Positions 15,990 to 25,956 are shown, counted from the first letter of the stretch. The stretch: 64,000 bases of DNA from Lysinibacillus sp. G4S2 (GCF_030348505.1 NZ_JAUCFJ010000002.1:2608001-2672000); one strand, 5' to 3'. The notes: generated from the letters alone by a model not told the origin. Made by a program: numbers and translations.

Positions 15990-18017
15990 ATGAAATATCT
16001 TTTAAGCGAAGATATATTTAATGAATTGTTTATGGGCAAAGATTTTGTCTTTCTAATGAAAAAAGTGGGAGACGATTATCAATATATTCGCTTAAATCAA
16101 GCAGCTCGAGCTTTGTTATCGCATGATGCGATTGGGAAAATGCTTTCTACCCTTACCTCAAGTCGTAATTTTCAGATAATTCTAGAAAATTACCATCAAG
16201 CAATTGAAAAGCATAGTCAAGTAGATTATGTGGATTATGCTTATTTTCAATCTGAAGTTCGTAAATATGAGACATCTGTTCGTCCGCTTAAAGATAATAA
16301 TGAAGACTATATTTTAGCCATAACAAAAGAAATTCATTATGATCGAAGCATTGAAGATAAGTTTTTATTTATGCGCTCAATGTTTGATCATGCCTTTTTT
16401 TCTACGGTCATCTTATCAGCTGCCGGGGCTATTTATGAAGTGAATTCCTGCTTCATGGAGGACTTTGAATTAAATAATGAATCGGTCAAACACAAATTAT
16501 TCGTGGATCTACCAATTGTTCCTAAAGATGAGGTAGAAAACATACAAAACTATTTACAAAGGGCAGCGATGGGCGAAAATATTGGAGAAAAACTCATCAA
16601 GTTTCATACACTGGATAAAAAAGAGCGCACGTATTTACTTTCACTCGCTCCTGTAATGCAGGGAGATAACTCTTCGGCTATTTTTCTAATCATGCAGGAT
16701 TTCACACAATTCACTCAACAAAAAGCGGAGTTACGCTCAAAATCTCATGGTTTAGAAGTTTTTAAGGCTGCTCTAAATTCTGCAACATCAATTGCTGTTT
16801 TTGATATGGATGGAAAAATTATAGAAGTTAATGATTTATTTTTAAATGCGTCTGGTTTCACTGCAGAAGAACTAATTGGACAATCTTTTAATTTCATTAA
16901 ACCTATATATCATTCCGTGGACATCATACAATCGATCAATATAACGGTTGGAGCGGGGGATATTTGGCGAGGGGAGTTGTGCTACCGTACAAAATTTCAT
17001 GCGGATTACTGGGTAGAAGCAGCTATAGTTCCATTAAAAAATGAATTTGGCACGACAGAACAATATTTATCCATTAACTATGATATTACGGACAAGAAAA
17101 GAATGTTAACGGAATTGAAAAATATTGAACGAACATTTCGTCTTATTACAGAAAATACAAATGATTTGATTGTCATTACAAACGAAGATGGCATCATTAT
17201 TTATGCCTCACCATCCTATAAGATTTTCTTAGGCTACGAGAATGTAGATTTACAAGGTCAGTTTTACAGTGACATTGTTGATGACGAAAGTAAGAAGGCT
17301 TGGCAAACGTTTCTAAATAATTTTTCAGGTCAAACAGATACACAGTTTGAGCTACTGCTTAAAGCAAAGGATGGTACACCAGTTTGGACTGAAGGAAATG
17401 TAACGGTTGTACATGATCCAGAGCGCGAAAAAGTTTCACAAATTATGATGGTGTCCCGTGAAATAACCCATCGTAAGGAGCGGGAAAATAATCTATTATA
17501 TTTAGCGTATCACGATACGTTAACACAGCTGCCAAATCGTCGGTTTTTACAAAAGGAGTTCCCGAAATTAATGGCAGAAGCGCATGAACAAAATGTGTGT
17601 TTAGCTATGCTCTATATCGATGGGGATGACTTTAAGAATGTTAATGATTGTTATGGCCACGATACAGGGGATGATTTTATCCGGAAGTTTGGTCAGGTTT
17701 TAATTACTGCTGTACGTAGCCATGATTTAGTTATTCGTATTGGCGGCGATGAATTTATTGTCGTGTTAACGGGTTTAACCCAGGATGATAAGAAAAGACA
17801 TACACAAATAATGCACATTATTAATCGCATCCGTAATGAACTAGAAAAAGGTTGGACCATCGAAAGTCATCACTTTGCTCCAACTGCCTCCATTGGGATC
17901 GCCTATTATCCGGATCACGGTAAAACATTAAATGATTTGCTAGAATTATCCGATCAAGCCTTATATAAAGCGAAGGAATTCGGGAAAAATAATCATTATA
18001 TTGCGAATGCGCATTAA
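15990..18017 (+). CDS. Diguanylate cyclase with multiple PAS domains
   Basis: A 675-residue cytoplasmic c-di-GMP synthase. The N-terminal ~110 residues look PAS-like, followed by PAS domains at about 130-245, 265-375 (FDMDGKIIEVNDLFLNASGF) and 385-500 (ITNEDGIIIYASPSYKIFLGY). The GGDEF domain begins near 505; the active-site GGDEF is intact at 585-589, and RSHD at 576-579 forms the RxxD inhibitory site five residues upstream. No EAL or HD-GYP domain and no transmembrane segment, so the PAS domains sense a soluble or redox signal. ATG lies behind GGGGGTGACAGC. Single gene with its own terminator. Confidence 0.93.
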   Translation: MKYLLSEDIFNELFMGKDFVFLMKKVGDDYQYIRLNQAARALLSHDAIGKMLSTLTSSRNFQIILENYHQAIEKHSQVDYVDYAYFQSEVRKYETSVRPLKDNNEDYILAITKEIHYDRSIEDKFLFMRSMFDHAFFSTVILSAAGAIYEVNSCFMEDFELNNESVKHKLFVDLPIVPKDEVENIQNYLQRAAMGENIGEKLIKFHTLDKKERTYLLSLAPVMQGDNSSAIFLIMQDFTQFTQQKAELRSKSHGLEVFKAALNSATSIAVFDMDGKIIEVNDLFLNASGFTAEELIGQSFNFIKPIYHSVDIIQSINITVGAGDIWRGELCYRTKFHADYWVEAAIVPLKNEFGTTEQYLSINYDITDKKRMLTELKNIERTFRLITENTNDLIVITNEDGIIIYASPSYKIFLGYENVDLQGQFYSDIVDDESKKAWQTFLNNFSGQTDTQFELLLKAKDGTPVWTEGNVTVVHDPEREKVSQIMMVSREITHRKERENNLLYLAYHDTLTQLPNRRFLQKEFPKLMAEAHEQNVCLAMLYIDGDDFKNVNDCYGHDTGDDFIRKFGQVLITAVRSHDLVIRIGGDEFIVVLTGLTQDDKKRHTQIMHIINRIRNELEKGWTIESHHFAPTASIGIAYYPDHGKTLNDLLELSDQALYKAKEFGKNNHYIANAH

Positions 18018-18063
18018 AAAAAGTCTGTACAAACAAGTAATTGCTTGTGGTACAGACTTTTTG
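18018..18063 (+). terminator. Rho-independent terminator
   Basis: AAAAAGTCTGTAC / GTACAGACTTTTTG with an inner CAAGTAA/TTGCTTG stem; follows the diguanylate cyclase. Confidence 0.88.
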
Positions 18064-18085
18064 TTTGATGTTATGCTATAACAGT
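18063..18085 (+). promoter_or_regulatory. Extended -10 promoter of arlRS
   Basis: TTTGATGTTATGCTATAACA gives TGCTATAAC, an extended -10, about 50 bases before the arlR start. It matches the promoter word at 15894 in 18 of 20 positions. Confidence 0.45.
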
Positions 18086-18131
18086 GCTACGGGGAAACCC
18101 TCGTAGTTATTTTAGAAAAGAAGGTGATGGA

Positions 18132-18803
18132 ATGCCTAAGATACTTTTGGTAGAAGATGAGAAGCATATCGCTCGCTTTGTGGAGCTAGAATTAAAGTAT
18201 GAAGGCTATGATGTAATGGTTGCTTTTGATGGTCGTGAAGGACTTGCACTAGCTTCATCTGAAAATTTTGATGTACTGCTATTAGATGTTATGCTTCCGG
18301 GGATAAATGGTATAGAAATTTGTCGTCGAATACGTACGCAATCAAAAATACCTATTATACTGTTAACGGCACGAGATGCTGTGATGGATCGTGTAGCTGG
18401 CTTAGATGCTGGTGCAGATGACTACATAGTGAAACCATTTGCGATTGAAGAACTACTAGCTAGAATTCGTACTATTTTGCGTCGGGTGACACCTGATGAA
18501 AAAAGTGGTGAATCATTACAATTTCGTGATATCGAAATCGATATAGCGGCTTATGAAGTATCGGTACAGGGGGATAAGCTTGATTTAACGAAAACGGAAT
18601 ACGATTTACTTAAACTATTAGTAGAGCATAAAAATAAAGTTTGTACTCGAGAGCTCATTTTAACCTCTGTTTGGGGGTATGATACGGATATAGAGACAAA
18701 TGTTGTAGATGTATATATCCGCCATTTACGAACAAAACTACCGGGAGATATGAATGCCTATATCGAAACAGTCCGTGGGGTTGGGTACGTGATGCGTGAA
18801 TGA
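18132..18803 (+). CDS. arlR: ArlR-like OmpR-family response regulator
   Basis: A 223-residue regulator. The receiver domain has acidic pocket Glu8/Asp9, phospho-acceptor Asp52 (LLLDVMLPG), Thr79 and Lys101 (VKPF). The winged-helix DNA-binding domain (about 130-223) ends RHLRTKLPGDMNAYIETVRGVGYVM. ATG 18132 with AAGGTG five bases upstream is used; an upstream ATG at 18084 lacks a ribosome site. The stop overlaps the kinase start by four bases (ATGA), so the pair is translationally coupled. The name rests on similarity plus position beside odhAB, as I recall for staphylococcal arlRS; ArlR there controls virulence and envelope genes, which need not hold here. Confidence 0.85.
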   Translation: MPKILLVEDEKHIARFVELELKYEGYDVMVAFDGREGLALASSENFDVLLLDVMLPGINGIEICRRIRTQSKIPIILLTARDAVMDRVAGLDAGADDYIVKPFAIEELLARIRTILRRVTPDEKSGESLQFRDIEIDIAAYEVSVQGDKLDLTKTEYDLLKLLVEHKNKVCTRELILTSVWGYDTDIETNVVDVYIRHLRTKLPGDMNAYIETVRGVGYVMRE

Positions 18804-20185
18804 AAAAATTGAAAGATTATTTAGTCCATCAACCTTTACAAAGAAAATGGATGCTTACATCTAGTGCTGTTATATTTTTTAGCTATACGATTATATGTAT
18901 TGTCGTTTATCTTTCACTTCATACATGGTTATTACATGATGAGGAAAGTAAAATCAAACGGACTAGCGATGATTTGGTGTCTTTTTTACAATCACAAGGA
19001 CCCAATCTTACAATTCAGCAAATACAACAAAACACAGGGCTGTTAAATTCTATTGTGGATCGTGATCAAACCGTTAGAGTTTTCAATTTAGATGGTGTAG
19101 AGATTTTACGTATTAATAATGCTTCACAGGCTGCACCCCTTACAACGATGAATGAAATTACAGAAGTGTCGATTGATAAAAAGGATGCCTTTGTCATAAA
19201 TGTACCAATTCAACTTGGGTTCTCTCAAGGTTATATTCAAGTTATTCATCCGTTGTCAGGGTTCCAGTCATTGATGCATTATTTATTAACTGCGATGCTC
19301 ATAGCAGGTTTAGGCGCATTGTTACTATCAGCTTCGATTGGTTATTATCTTGCCAACTATTTAATGCAACCATTACATGCGTTGCGCTCATCCATGAAAA
19401 CGGTTATGGATAAAGGATTTAATGAGCCAATTCAATTAACGTACACTTCTCATGATGAGATTGGTGATTTAATGAATATGTATAATGCGATGATGAATGA
19501 ATTACAAATTTCATTTACAAAACAGCAGCAATTTGTCGCAGATGCTTCTCATGAGCTACGTACGCCAATTCAGGCCATCGAAGGACATCTCTCCCTCTTG
19601 AAAAGATGGGGGAAGGATGATCCGGAAATTTTAGAGGAATCTATTGATACTTCACTAACTGAAATTGCACGGATGCGGAAAATGATTGAAGAATTATTAG
19701 AGCTTGCCCGCCGTGAAGAAAAAGATACCATGAGTGAGGCAGACGCAGAAGCTGTTATTAAAGGAGTAATAGAAGAAATAAAGCATCTTCATCCAGAAGC
19801 TCGAATAACGCTGTCGAAAAATGAAGAAATAGGTCTTTTATTCATCACAGAAAATGCACTCAGTCAAATTGTTCGTAATATAATAGAAAACGCAATTCGT
19901 TATTGTGAAATAGTTCCGGACATTCAAATTTCATTATCTGTCTCTGAAAAGGAAGTGCTGCTGAAAATAGAAGATAATGGAATTGGGATAACAGAAGAAA
20001 ACATTCCTTTTATTTTCGATCGCTTTTATCGGGTTGATGAAGCTAGAAATCGTCAAATAGGTGGAACGGGCTTAGGGCTTAGTATTACAAAAATGTTGCT
20101 TGAAAAATATAATAGTACTGTAGAAGTCAAGAGTGAAAAAAATGTTGGAACCGTTTTCTCGATGAAATTCCCGCTAAAATATTGA
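18800..20185 (+). CDS. arlS: ArlS-like sensor histidine kinase
   Basis: A 461-residue membrane kinase. TM1 is about 20-40 and TM2 about 163-190, enclosing a ~120-residue extracellular sensor region. HAMP follows (LMQPLHALRSSMKTVMDKG), then HisKA with His251 in DASHELRTPIQ, and HATPase with N-box NIIENAIRYC, G1 EDNGIGI and G2 GGTGLGLSI. It phosphorylates the regulator encoded immediately upstream, with which it overlaps by four bases. The signal is unknown. Confidence 0.88.
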   Translation: MKKLKDYLVHQPLQRKWMLTSSAVIFFSYTIICIVVYLSLHTWLLHDEESKIKRTSDDLVSFLQSQGPNLTIQQIQQNTGLLNSIVDRDQTVRVFNLDGVEILRINNASQAAPLTTMNEITEVSIDKKDAFVINVPIQLGFSQGYIQVIHPLSGFQSLMHYLLTAMLIAGLGALLLSASIGYYLANYLMQPLHALRSSMKTVMDKGFNEPIQLTYTSHDEIGDLMNMYNAMMNELQISFTKQQQFVADASHELRTPIQAIEGHLSLLKRWGKDDPEILEESIDTSLTEIARMRKMIEELLELARREEKDTMSEADAEAVIKGVIEEIKHLHPEARITLSKNEEIGLLFITENALSQIVRNIIENAIRYCEIVPDIQISLSVSEKEVLLKIEDNGIGITEENIPFIFDRFYRVDEARNRQIGGTGLGLSITKMLLEKYNSTVEVKSEKNVGTVFSMKFPLKY

Positions 20186-20289
20186 AGAAAATCCACGCTT
20201 TATTTAATTATTTTAGCCTTTACGAAAAAATTTGCTTAATTTTATAAAAAGAGTTGTATTTTTTGTGAAGAGTAGTAAGATTGAGATGG

Positions 20290-20346
20290 AAAAAACGTTC
20301 TTTAAATTATGGATAAGTTGTGTTAAACATCCTTTTAAAGAACGGA
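20290..20346 (+). promoter_or_regulatory. Inverted repeat in the odhA leader
   Basis: ACGTTCTTTAAA and TTTAAAGAACGG pair over eleven bases around a ~33-base loop, some 75 bases before the odhA start. It could act as an operator or RNA hairpin. The 232-base region has no other recognised signal and no T-run terminator after arlS. Confidence 0.35.
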
Positions 20347-20417
20347 GAAATATTATATAATTAATTGTAATTTAATTAATGGAACTGCCGAAAGGCAAAA
20401 TTTGGAGGTCATTTTTC

Positions 20418-23240
20418 ATGTCGAACAACGTTACAACTGTAAGTTCTCCATGGTCAGCTTTCTCTGGTCCTAACCTAGGATATGTGATGGAGCAATACGA
20501 CTTATTCTTACAGTCTCCTGAAGAAGTAGAACCGGAGTTAGTATTATTATTCCAACAATTTGGTGCACCAGTAGTAGTAGAAGGTGAAGTAGCTGTAGCT
20601 AGTAATGCAGCAGCTCCTGCTGGCGATTACAAAAAAGTGTTAGCAGCTGTGAAACTGGCAGATGCAATTCGTACACATGGTCATTTAGCAGCAGATATTT
20701 ATCCTTTGAAAAACCGTGAACTACAAACAGCTCAAATTGAAGAAAGCGCGTTCAACCTTAGCGCTGCAGATTTAGCTGAAATTCCTGCAGCTATCTTCTT
20801 CAAAGATGTGCCAGCAAACGTGAAAAATGGTAAGGATGCAATAGATTACTTGAAATCTGTTTATACAGATAAAGTAGCATTTGAATATAACCACGTAGTA
20901 ACAACAGAAGAACGTGATTGGATTCAAGCACAAATTGAATCAGGTTCATTTAAACAAGCATTAGCTTCTGATGAGAAGAAAGCTTTATTAGACCGTTTAA
21001 CTCGTGTTGAAAATTTCGAGAAATTTATCCATAAAACATTTGTAGGTCAAAAGCGTTTCTCTGGTGAAGGTTTAGATACTCAAATCGTCCTATTCGATGA
21101 AATTTTAAAAATATCTGAAGCAAATAACGTAGAAAACGTACGTATCGGAATGGCTCACCGTGGTCGTTTAAACGTGTTAACACATATTTTAAATAAACCT
21201 TACGATATGATGTTCTCTGACTTTGCACATGTGTCTAATGACTTATTTTTACCAGAAGATGGTCGCCTTGAAATAACTAAAGGTTGGACAGGTGATGTGA
21301 AATACCACATGGGTGCTTCTTACAACCGTGAATCTGGTATGAATGTTAAACTTGCATACAACCCATCTCACTTAGAAGTAGGAAACCCAGTTGTTTTAGG
21401 TACTGCTCGTGGAGCACAAGATGATACTTCTAAGCCAGGGCAAGCTATCCATAACCGTACAAAAGGTTTAGGTATCCTAGTGCATGGTGACGCTGCATTC
21501 CCAGGTCAAGGTATCGTAACAGAAGTATTAAACTTTGCAAAAACTGAAGGGTTCACAACAGGTGGTACAATCCACGTCATTGCTAACAACATGATTGGAT
21601 TTACAACAGAACTACAAGACTCACGTTCATCGGTTTACTCTTCTGACCCTGCAAAAGGTTATGAAGTACCGGTAGTACACGTAAATGCAGATAGCCCAGA
21701 GGCTGTTGTACTTGTAGGTCGTTTCGCAGCGAGCTACCGTCAAAAATTCGGTAAAGATATCGTTGTAGACTTAATGGGTTACCGTCGTCACGGTCACAAT
21801 GAAACTGACGATCCAACTGTTACAAACCCTGAAACATACAAATTAGTTGCAAAACATGAACCAGTTCGTGCTTTATATGGTGCACAATTAGCAGCTGAAG
21901 GTGTTGTTTCTGCTGATGAAGTAGCAGCTTTAGATACAGCTATTTATGCAGAAATGCAAGCAGCTTATGACCACGTAAAAGAAATGGCAGATAAAGATGA
22001 GCACAAACATCTTGAAATGCCAGAAGAATTAAAAGTAGAATTCCCACAAATTGATACAGCAGTTGGTGCGGAACGTCTAGGGAAAATTAACGAAGAGCTT
22101 TTAGTATTTAAAGAAAACTTCGAGCCACAGAAAAAACTTGGCAAAATTTTAGAAAAACGCCGTGATGCATTTGCTTCTGCAAAAATCGACTGGGGTCATG
22201 CAGAAACATTAGCATATGCAACAATTATTCAAGATGGCACACCAGTACGTTTTACAGGTCAAGATGCACAACGTGGTACGTTCTCTCAACGCCACTTAGT
22301 GTTACATGATAAAAACAATGGCGAATTATTTACGCCACTTCACCATATTTCTGGTGCAAATGCTTCATTTACAGTGCACAACTCTCCACTGACAGAAGCA
22401 GGGGTAGTAGGCTTTGAATATGGTTATAATTTAGAAAATGACCATGTATTATCAGTTTGGGAAGCTCAATTCGGTGACTTTGCAAACATGGCACAAGTGA
22501 TGTTCGATAACTTTATTTCAGGTGCACGTGCTAAATGGGGTCAAAAATCTGGTTTAGTAATTCTTTTACCGCATGGTTATGAAGGTCAAGGTCCAGAACA
22601 CTCTTCTAGCCGTATGGAACGTTATTTACAAATGTCAGCTGAAAATAACTGGTTCGTTGCAAACTGTTCAAACGCAGGCAACTACTACCACTTATTACGT
22701 CGTCAAGCAGCATTATTAGGAACAGAAGGTGTTCGTCCGCTTGTAGTGGTATCACCTAAATTCTTACTTCGTCACCCATTAGCTGCTGCTAATGCTGATC
22801 AATTAGCAAATGGCTCATTCCAAGAAGTAATTGAGCAACCAGGTCTAGGTTCAAAAGCAGAAGCTGTAGAGCGCGTTGTATTAGGAACAGGTAAAGTAAT
22901 GATCGACATCGCAGATCGTATTAAAGATGGTGAAGGCTTCGATCACTTACACATTGTTCGTGTAGAACAACTTTACCCATTCCCAAAAGAGCAAGTTGCT
23001 GGTATTATTGCTAAGTATCCTAATGTAAAAGAAGTTGTATGGGTACAAGAAGAACCTAAAAACCAAGGTACTTGGAATTATGCATTAGAAACATTATATG
23101 ATCTTTCTGAAGGTAAAAAGCTACGTTATGTAGGTCGTCCTGCAATGAGCTCTACTTCTGAAGGTGATGCAGATTCTCATAAAGCAGCTCAAGCCGCACT
23201 TGTAGAAGAAGCAGTTGCTGAGCCTGTAAAGGTTAAATAA
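20418..23240 (+). CDS. odhA: 2-oxoglutarate dehydrogenase E1 component
   Basis: A 940-residue thiamine-diphosphate enzyme that decarboxylates 2-oxoglutarate and reductively succinylates the lipoyl group of E2. The N-terminus (SPWSAFSGPNLGYVMEQYDLF) is the short Bacillales form. MAHRGRLNVL, ILVHGDAAFPGQG and NNMIGFTT are the cofactor-binding motifs; RYRRHGHNETDDP-like LMGYRRHGHNETDD follows. The C-terminal transketolase-type pyrimidine domain holds LLPHGYEGQGPEHSSSR. ATG 20418 is preferred, eight bases behind TTTGGAGG, over an upstream ATG at 20379 that lacks a site. Codon use is strongly biased (GCA, GTA, CGT), as expected for a highly expressed gene. Forms an operon with odhB. Confidence 0.97.
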   Translation: MSNNVTTVSSPWSAFSGPNLGYVMEQYDLFLQSPEEVEPELVLLFQQFGAPVVVEGEVAVASNAAAPAGDYKKVLAAVKLADAIRTHGHLAADIYPLKNRELQTAQIEESAFNLSAADLAEIPAAIFFKDVPANVKNGKDAIDYLKSVYTDKVAFEYNHVVTTEERDWIQAQIESGSFKQALASDEKKALLDRLTRVENFEKFIHKTFVGQKRFSGEGLDTQIVLFDEILKISEANNVENVRIGMAHRGRLNVLTHILNKPYDMMFSDFAHVSNDLFLPEDGRLEITKGWTGDVKYHMGASYNRESGMNVKLAYNPSHLEVGNPVVLGTARGAQDDTSKPGQAIHNRTKGLGILVHGDAAFPGQGIVTEVLNFAKTEGFTTGGTIHVIANNMIGFTTELQDSRSSVYSSDPAKGYEVPVVHVNADSPEAVVLVGRFAASYRQKFGKDIVVDLMGYRRHGHNETDDPTVTNPETYKLVAKHEPVRALYGAQLAAEGVVSADEVAALDTAIYAEMQAAYDHVKEMADKDEHKHLEMPEELKVEFPQIDTAVGAERLGKINEELLVFKENFEPQKKLGKILEKRRDAFASAKIDWGHAETLAYATIIQDGTPVRFTGQDAQRGTFSQRHLVLHDKNNGELFTPLHHISGANASFTVHNSPLTEAGVVGFEYGYNLENDHVLSVWEAQFGDFANMAQVMFDNFISGARAKWGQKSGLVILLPHGYEGQGPEHSSSRMERYLQMSAENNWFVANCSNAGNYYHLLRRQAALLGTEGVRPLVVVSPKFLLRHPLAAANADQLANGSFQEVIEQPGLGSKAEAVERVVLGTGKVMIDIADRIKDGEGFDHLHIVRVEQLYPFPKEQVAGIIAKYPNVKEVVWVQEEPKNQGTWNYALETLYDLSEGKKLRYVGRPAMSSTSEGDADSHKAAQAALVEEAVAEPVKVK

Positions 23241-23265
23241 AATCACATATTAATTATTGAGAGCC

Positions 23266-23294
23266 GGGCTACTTGCTTAGGCAGTAGCCCTTTT
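23266..23294 (+). terminator. Intercistronic hairpin between odhA and odhB
   Basis: GGGCTACT / AGTAGCCC stem with a nine-base loop followed by TTTTA. The short T tract suggests partial termination or an RNA-stability element that sets the E1:E2 ratio; this is inferred. Confidence 0.6.
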
Positions 23295-23334
23295 ATGTGC
23301 ACACAATGCACGTTAATCAAAGGAGGAAATGAAA

Positions 23335-24579
23335 GTGGCTGAAATTAAAGTCCCTGAATTAGCAGAATCGATTACAGAAGGTAGTATCGCACAGTGGGTA
23401 AAAAAAGTGGGCGATCGCGTTGAAAAAGGTGAATTCATCGTTGAACTTGAAACAGATAAAGTAAACGCTGAAATCATTTCTGAAGAAGCGGGTGTATTAA
23501 CTCAAATTTTAGCTGAAGAAGGCGATACTGTACTTGTAGGTCAAGTAATCGCAGTTGTAGAAGCTGGCGAAGGTGCAGCAGCAGCTCCAGCTCCAGCAGC
23601 AGCTCCAGTTGAAGCAACACCAGCTCCAGCAGCGCCACAAGCAGCTCCAGCTCCTGTTGCAGCAGCTCCAGTTGTAGAAGAAACTTCTGGTGAGCGTGTA
23701 ATCGCATCTCCAGCAGCACGTAGACTTGCTCGCGAAAAAGGTATTGACCTTGCTGCTGTATCTCCAGTAGATCCACAAGGACGTGTACGTGTACAAGACG
23801 TTGCAGCTCATGGTACAGCTCCAGTAGCAGCACCACAAGCAGCTCCAGCAGCACCTAAAGCAGTTGCAGCTGTAGATGAATCACGTGTAACAGTTGAAAA
23901 AATGAGCCGTCGTCGCCAAACAATTGCAAAACGCTTACTTGAAGTAAAACAATCTACTGCAATGTTAACAACATTTAACGAAGTAGATATGACAAACGTT
24001 ATGGCATTACGTTCTCGTAAAAAAGACCAATTCTTCGAGTCAACTGGTTCTAAACTTGGTTTCATGTCATTCTTCACTAAAGCTGTAGTTGCAGCACTTA
24101 AAAAATACCCATATGTGAACGCACAAATCGCTGGTGATGAAATTCACTTAAACAACTTCTTCGATATCGGTGTAGCTGTATCAACAGAAGAAGGTTTAGT
24201 AGTACCAGTTGTACGTGACGCTGACCGCAAAAACTTTGCTGAAATTGAAGATTCAATTGCAGACCTAGCTAAAAAAGCACGCGATAAAAAATTAGGTTTA
24301 GCAGATCTTCAAGGTGGCTCATTCACAATTACAAACGGTGGGGTATTCGGTTCATTAATGTCTACACCTATCATGAATGGTACACAAGCTGGTATCCTAG
24401 GTATGCACACGATCAAAAAACGTCCAGTTGAAGTGAATGGTGAAGTAGAAATTCGCCCAATGATGTACTTAGCACTTTCTTATGACCACCGTATTATCGA
24501 TGGTAAAGATTCTGTAGGCTTCCTTAAAACTGTAAAAGAACTTCTAGAAAACCCAGAAGATTTATTATTAAATTCTTAA
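23335..24579 (+). CDS. odhB: Dihydrolipoyllysine succinyltransferase (E2 of 2-oxoglutarate dehydrogenase)
   Basis: A 414-residue E2 protein. The lipoyl domain (1-78) carries the lipoylated Lys in [11 protein letters not shown] long Ala-Pro linker follows, then the peripheral subunit-binding domain ([19 protein letters not shown], ~123-160), a second Ala-rich linker and the acyltransferase domain with the catalytic His/Asp motif [19 protein letters not shown] 23335 is preferred because AAAGGAGG ends eight bases before it and it yields the usual MAEIKVPEL start; ATG 23329 is too close. It passes succinyl groups to CoA in the TCA cycle; E3 is not encoded here. Confidence 0.96.
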   Translation: MAEIKVPELAESITEGSIAQWVKKVGDRVEKGEFIVELETDKVNAEIISEEAGVLTQILAEEGDTVLVGQVIAVVEAGEGAAAAPAPAAAPVEATPAPAAPQAAPAPVAAAPVVEETSGERVIASPAARRLAREKGIDLAAVSPVDPQGRVRVQDVAAHGTAPVAAPQAAPAAPKAVAAVDESRVTVEKMSRRRQTIAKRLLEVKQSTAMLTTFNEVDMTNVMALRSRKKDQFFESTGSKLGFMSFFTKAVVAALKKYPYVNAQIAGDEIHLNNFFDIGVAVSTEEGLVVPVVRDADRKNFAEIEDSIADLAKKARDKKLGLADLQGGSFTITNGGVFGSLMSTPIMNGTQAGILGMHTIKKRPVEVNGEVEIRPMMYLALSYDHRIIDGKDSVGFLKTVKELLENPEDLLLNS

Positions 24580-24594
24580 TTCCTGAGTTTATTA

Positions 24595-24628
24595 AAACCC
24601 TGCGAACATTGTTTCGCAGGGTTTTTTG
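24595..24628 (+). terminator. Rho-independent terminator of odhAB
   Basis: AAACCCTGCGAA / TTCGCAGGGTTTTTT stem-loop. Confidence 0.9.
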
Positions 24629-24652
24629 CTTTTTATGAAAATATTTAAGGAT

Positions 24653-25205
24653 GCGACGGATAGAGCATTCAGAACGACGGAAAGAAGAGCCAGAGCGACG
24701 GATAAAGCAATCGAAGCGACTGAAAGAAGAACCAGAGTGACGGATAAAGTAATCGAAGCGACGGATAGGAACCGAAGCGACGGAAAAAAGAGCCGAGCGA
24801 CGGATAAAGCAATCAAAACGACGGAAAGAAGAGCCAAAGTGACGGATAGGAACTGAAGTGACGGATAGAAGAGTTAAAGTGAAGGATAAAGCAATCGAAG
24901 CGACGGATAAAACAATCAAAACGACGGAAAGAAATGCCGGAGCGACGGATAGGAATCAAAACGACGGAAAGAAGAGCCAAAGTGACGGATAAAGCAATCG
25001 AAGTGACGGATAGAAGAACCGGAGTGACGGATAGGAACTGAAGCGACGGATAGAAGAGTTGAAGTGACGGATAAAGCAGTCCAAACGACGGAAAGAAAAG
25101 CTGGAGCGACGGATAGGAATCAAAGCGACGGATAGAAAAGCTAGAGCGACGGAAAGAAGAGCCAGAGCGACGGATAAAGCAAACGAAGCGACGGATAGGT
25201 TCCCC
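24653..25205. repeat. Tandem array of about 27 units of 19-21 bp
   Basis: Every unit starts with a GCGACGGA-like anchor (variants ACGACGGA, GTGACGGA). The 11-13 bases after it fall into three types: TAAAGCAATCGAA, AAGAAGAGCCAGA and TAGGAACCGAA (the last makes 19 bp units). Units alternate in type rather than repeating head to tail identically. There is no spacer/repeat alternation of CRISPR kind. Frames that run through it encode low-complexity Ser/Val/Ala/Leu repeats and are not considered genes. It lies directly after the odhB terminator. Confidence 0.9.
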
Positions 25206-25347
25206 AAACCTTTACGATATGCTTCAGTAAAAAAAAATTATAGTGCAAAGGATATTATCATTACTGATTAATAGTATCTTTTGGATTACAAAATACTAGT
25301 TGAGTATTAAATATTTGCGGATTTACTAATAAATAAAATAAATAAAA

Positions 25348-25554
25348 CAGGCGTGTTGATTAGGAGAATAGGTTTATTATTGAGCGATAAAAGGATTTTT
25401 TTGTTGCTATTTTGCTTATGCGTTACTATTTTACTATTTTAACTGATTGTAGCTTAGGGCTACTCAACTCCCACAGGAAAGCTAGTAGTCCGTAGCGGAA
25501 ATTAACCTCTTCTAATTAATTAGAATGTATAATAATGGTTAATCAACGCAACTG
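25348..25554. mobile_element. MITE family B, degenerate copy (207 bp)
   Basis: Starts CAGGCGTGTTGATTA and ends ATCAACGCAACTG. The interior retains TGATTGTAGC and GGGCTACTC but lost about 50 bases of the GC-rich core. No target duplication is recognisable, consistent with an old insertion. Confidence 0.7.
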
Positions 25555-25723
25555 AAAAAAACGATTGTCACCTTGGCAATTGTGCGAATGTAATGGATTT
25601 AATAAGGTTAAAAACCTAATATTGTAAACAGTCAGAATAATAATAAAATTATCTTGACGATTAACTTACTTTTATTGTAGTATCTATATATCAATTAAAT
25701 AAACAAACCTCACATTTGTTCTA

Positions 25724-25911
25724 TAGTGAGGTAGAGGCGCGGTATTTATTAGTTCATTGTTGAGTAAAAGCAAGCGAAGACGCAATGGAGAAGGAACTAT
25801 CGCCGAAGTATAAAAGGAGCTCGTACTTTTATGCTGGGTCTGCAGTGAATAAGTGCAGGACTGTCCTAGTAAATTTCTTTCCAGGTTTACTAGGTTGTGC
25901 TATCTCGTAAC
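25724..25911 (+). promoter_or_regulatory. Lysine riboswitch (L box) aptamer
   Basis: The conserved core is clear: GTGAGGTAGAGGCGC at the 5' side, ACTATCGCCGAAG, GCTGGGTCTGCAGTGAATAA, GGACTGTCCTAGTAAA and the closing GCTATCTCGTAAC. Order and spacing match the L-box as known from Bacillus lysC. With lysine bound, the downstream terminator forms and transcription of the ABC transporter stops. The riboswitch identifies lysine as the likely substrate of the transporter that follows. Confidence 0.93.
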
Positions 25912-25956
25912 ATGGAAATTATAGTGAGGATTTGGGCAACTATCAATTAAAGGTAA

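Noticed and set aside
23474-23854. Long antisense frames over the odhB Ala-Pro linker
   Set aside because: They arise from the GCA/CCA codon repeats of odhB; odhB itself is unmistakable.
24626-25207. Open frames on both strands across the odhB-downstream array
   Set aside because: They encode only low-complexity repeats dictated by the 21 bp DNA period, lack ribosome sites and overlap one another.
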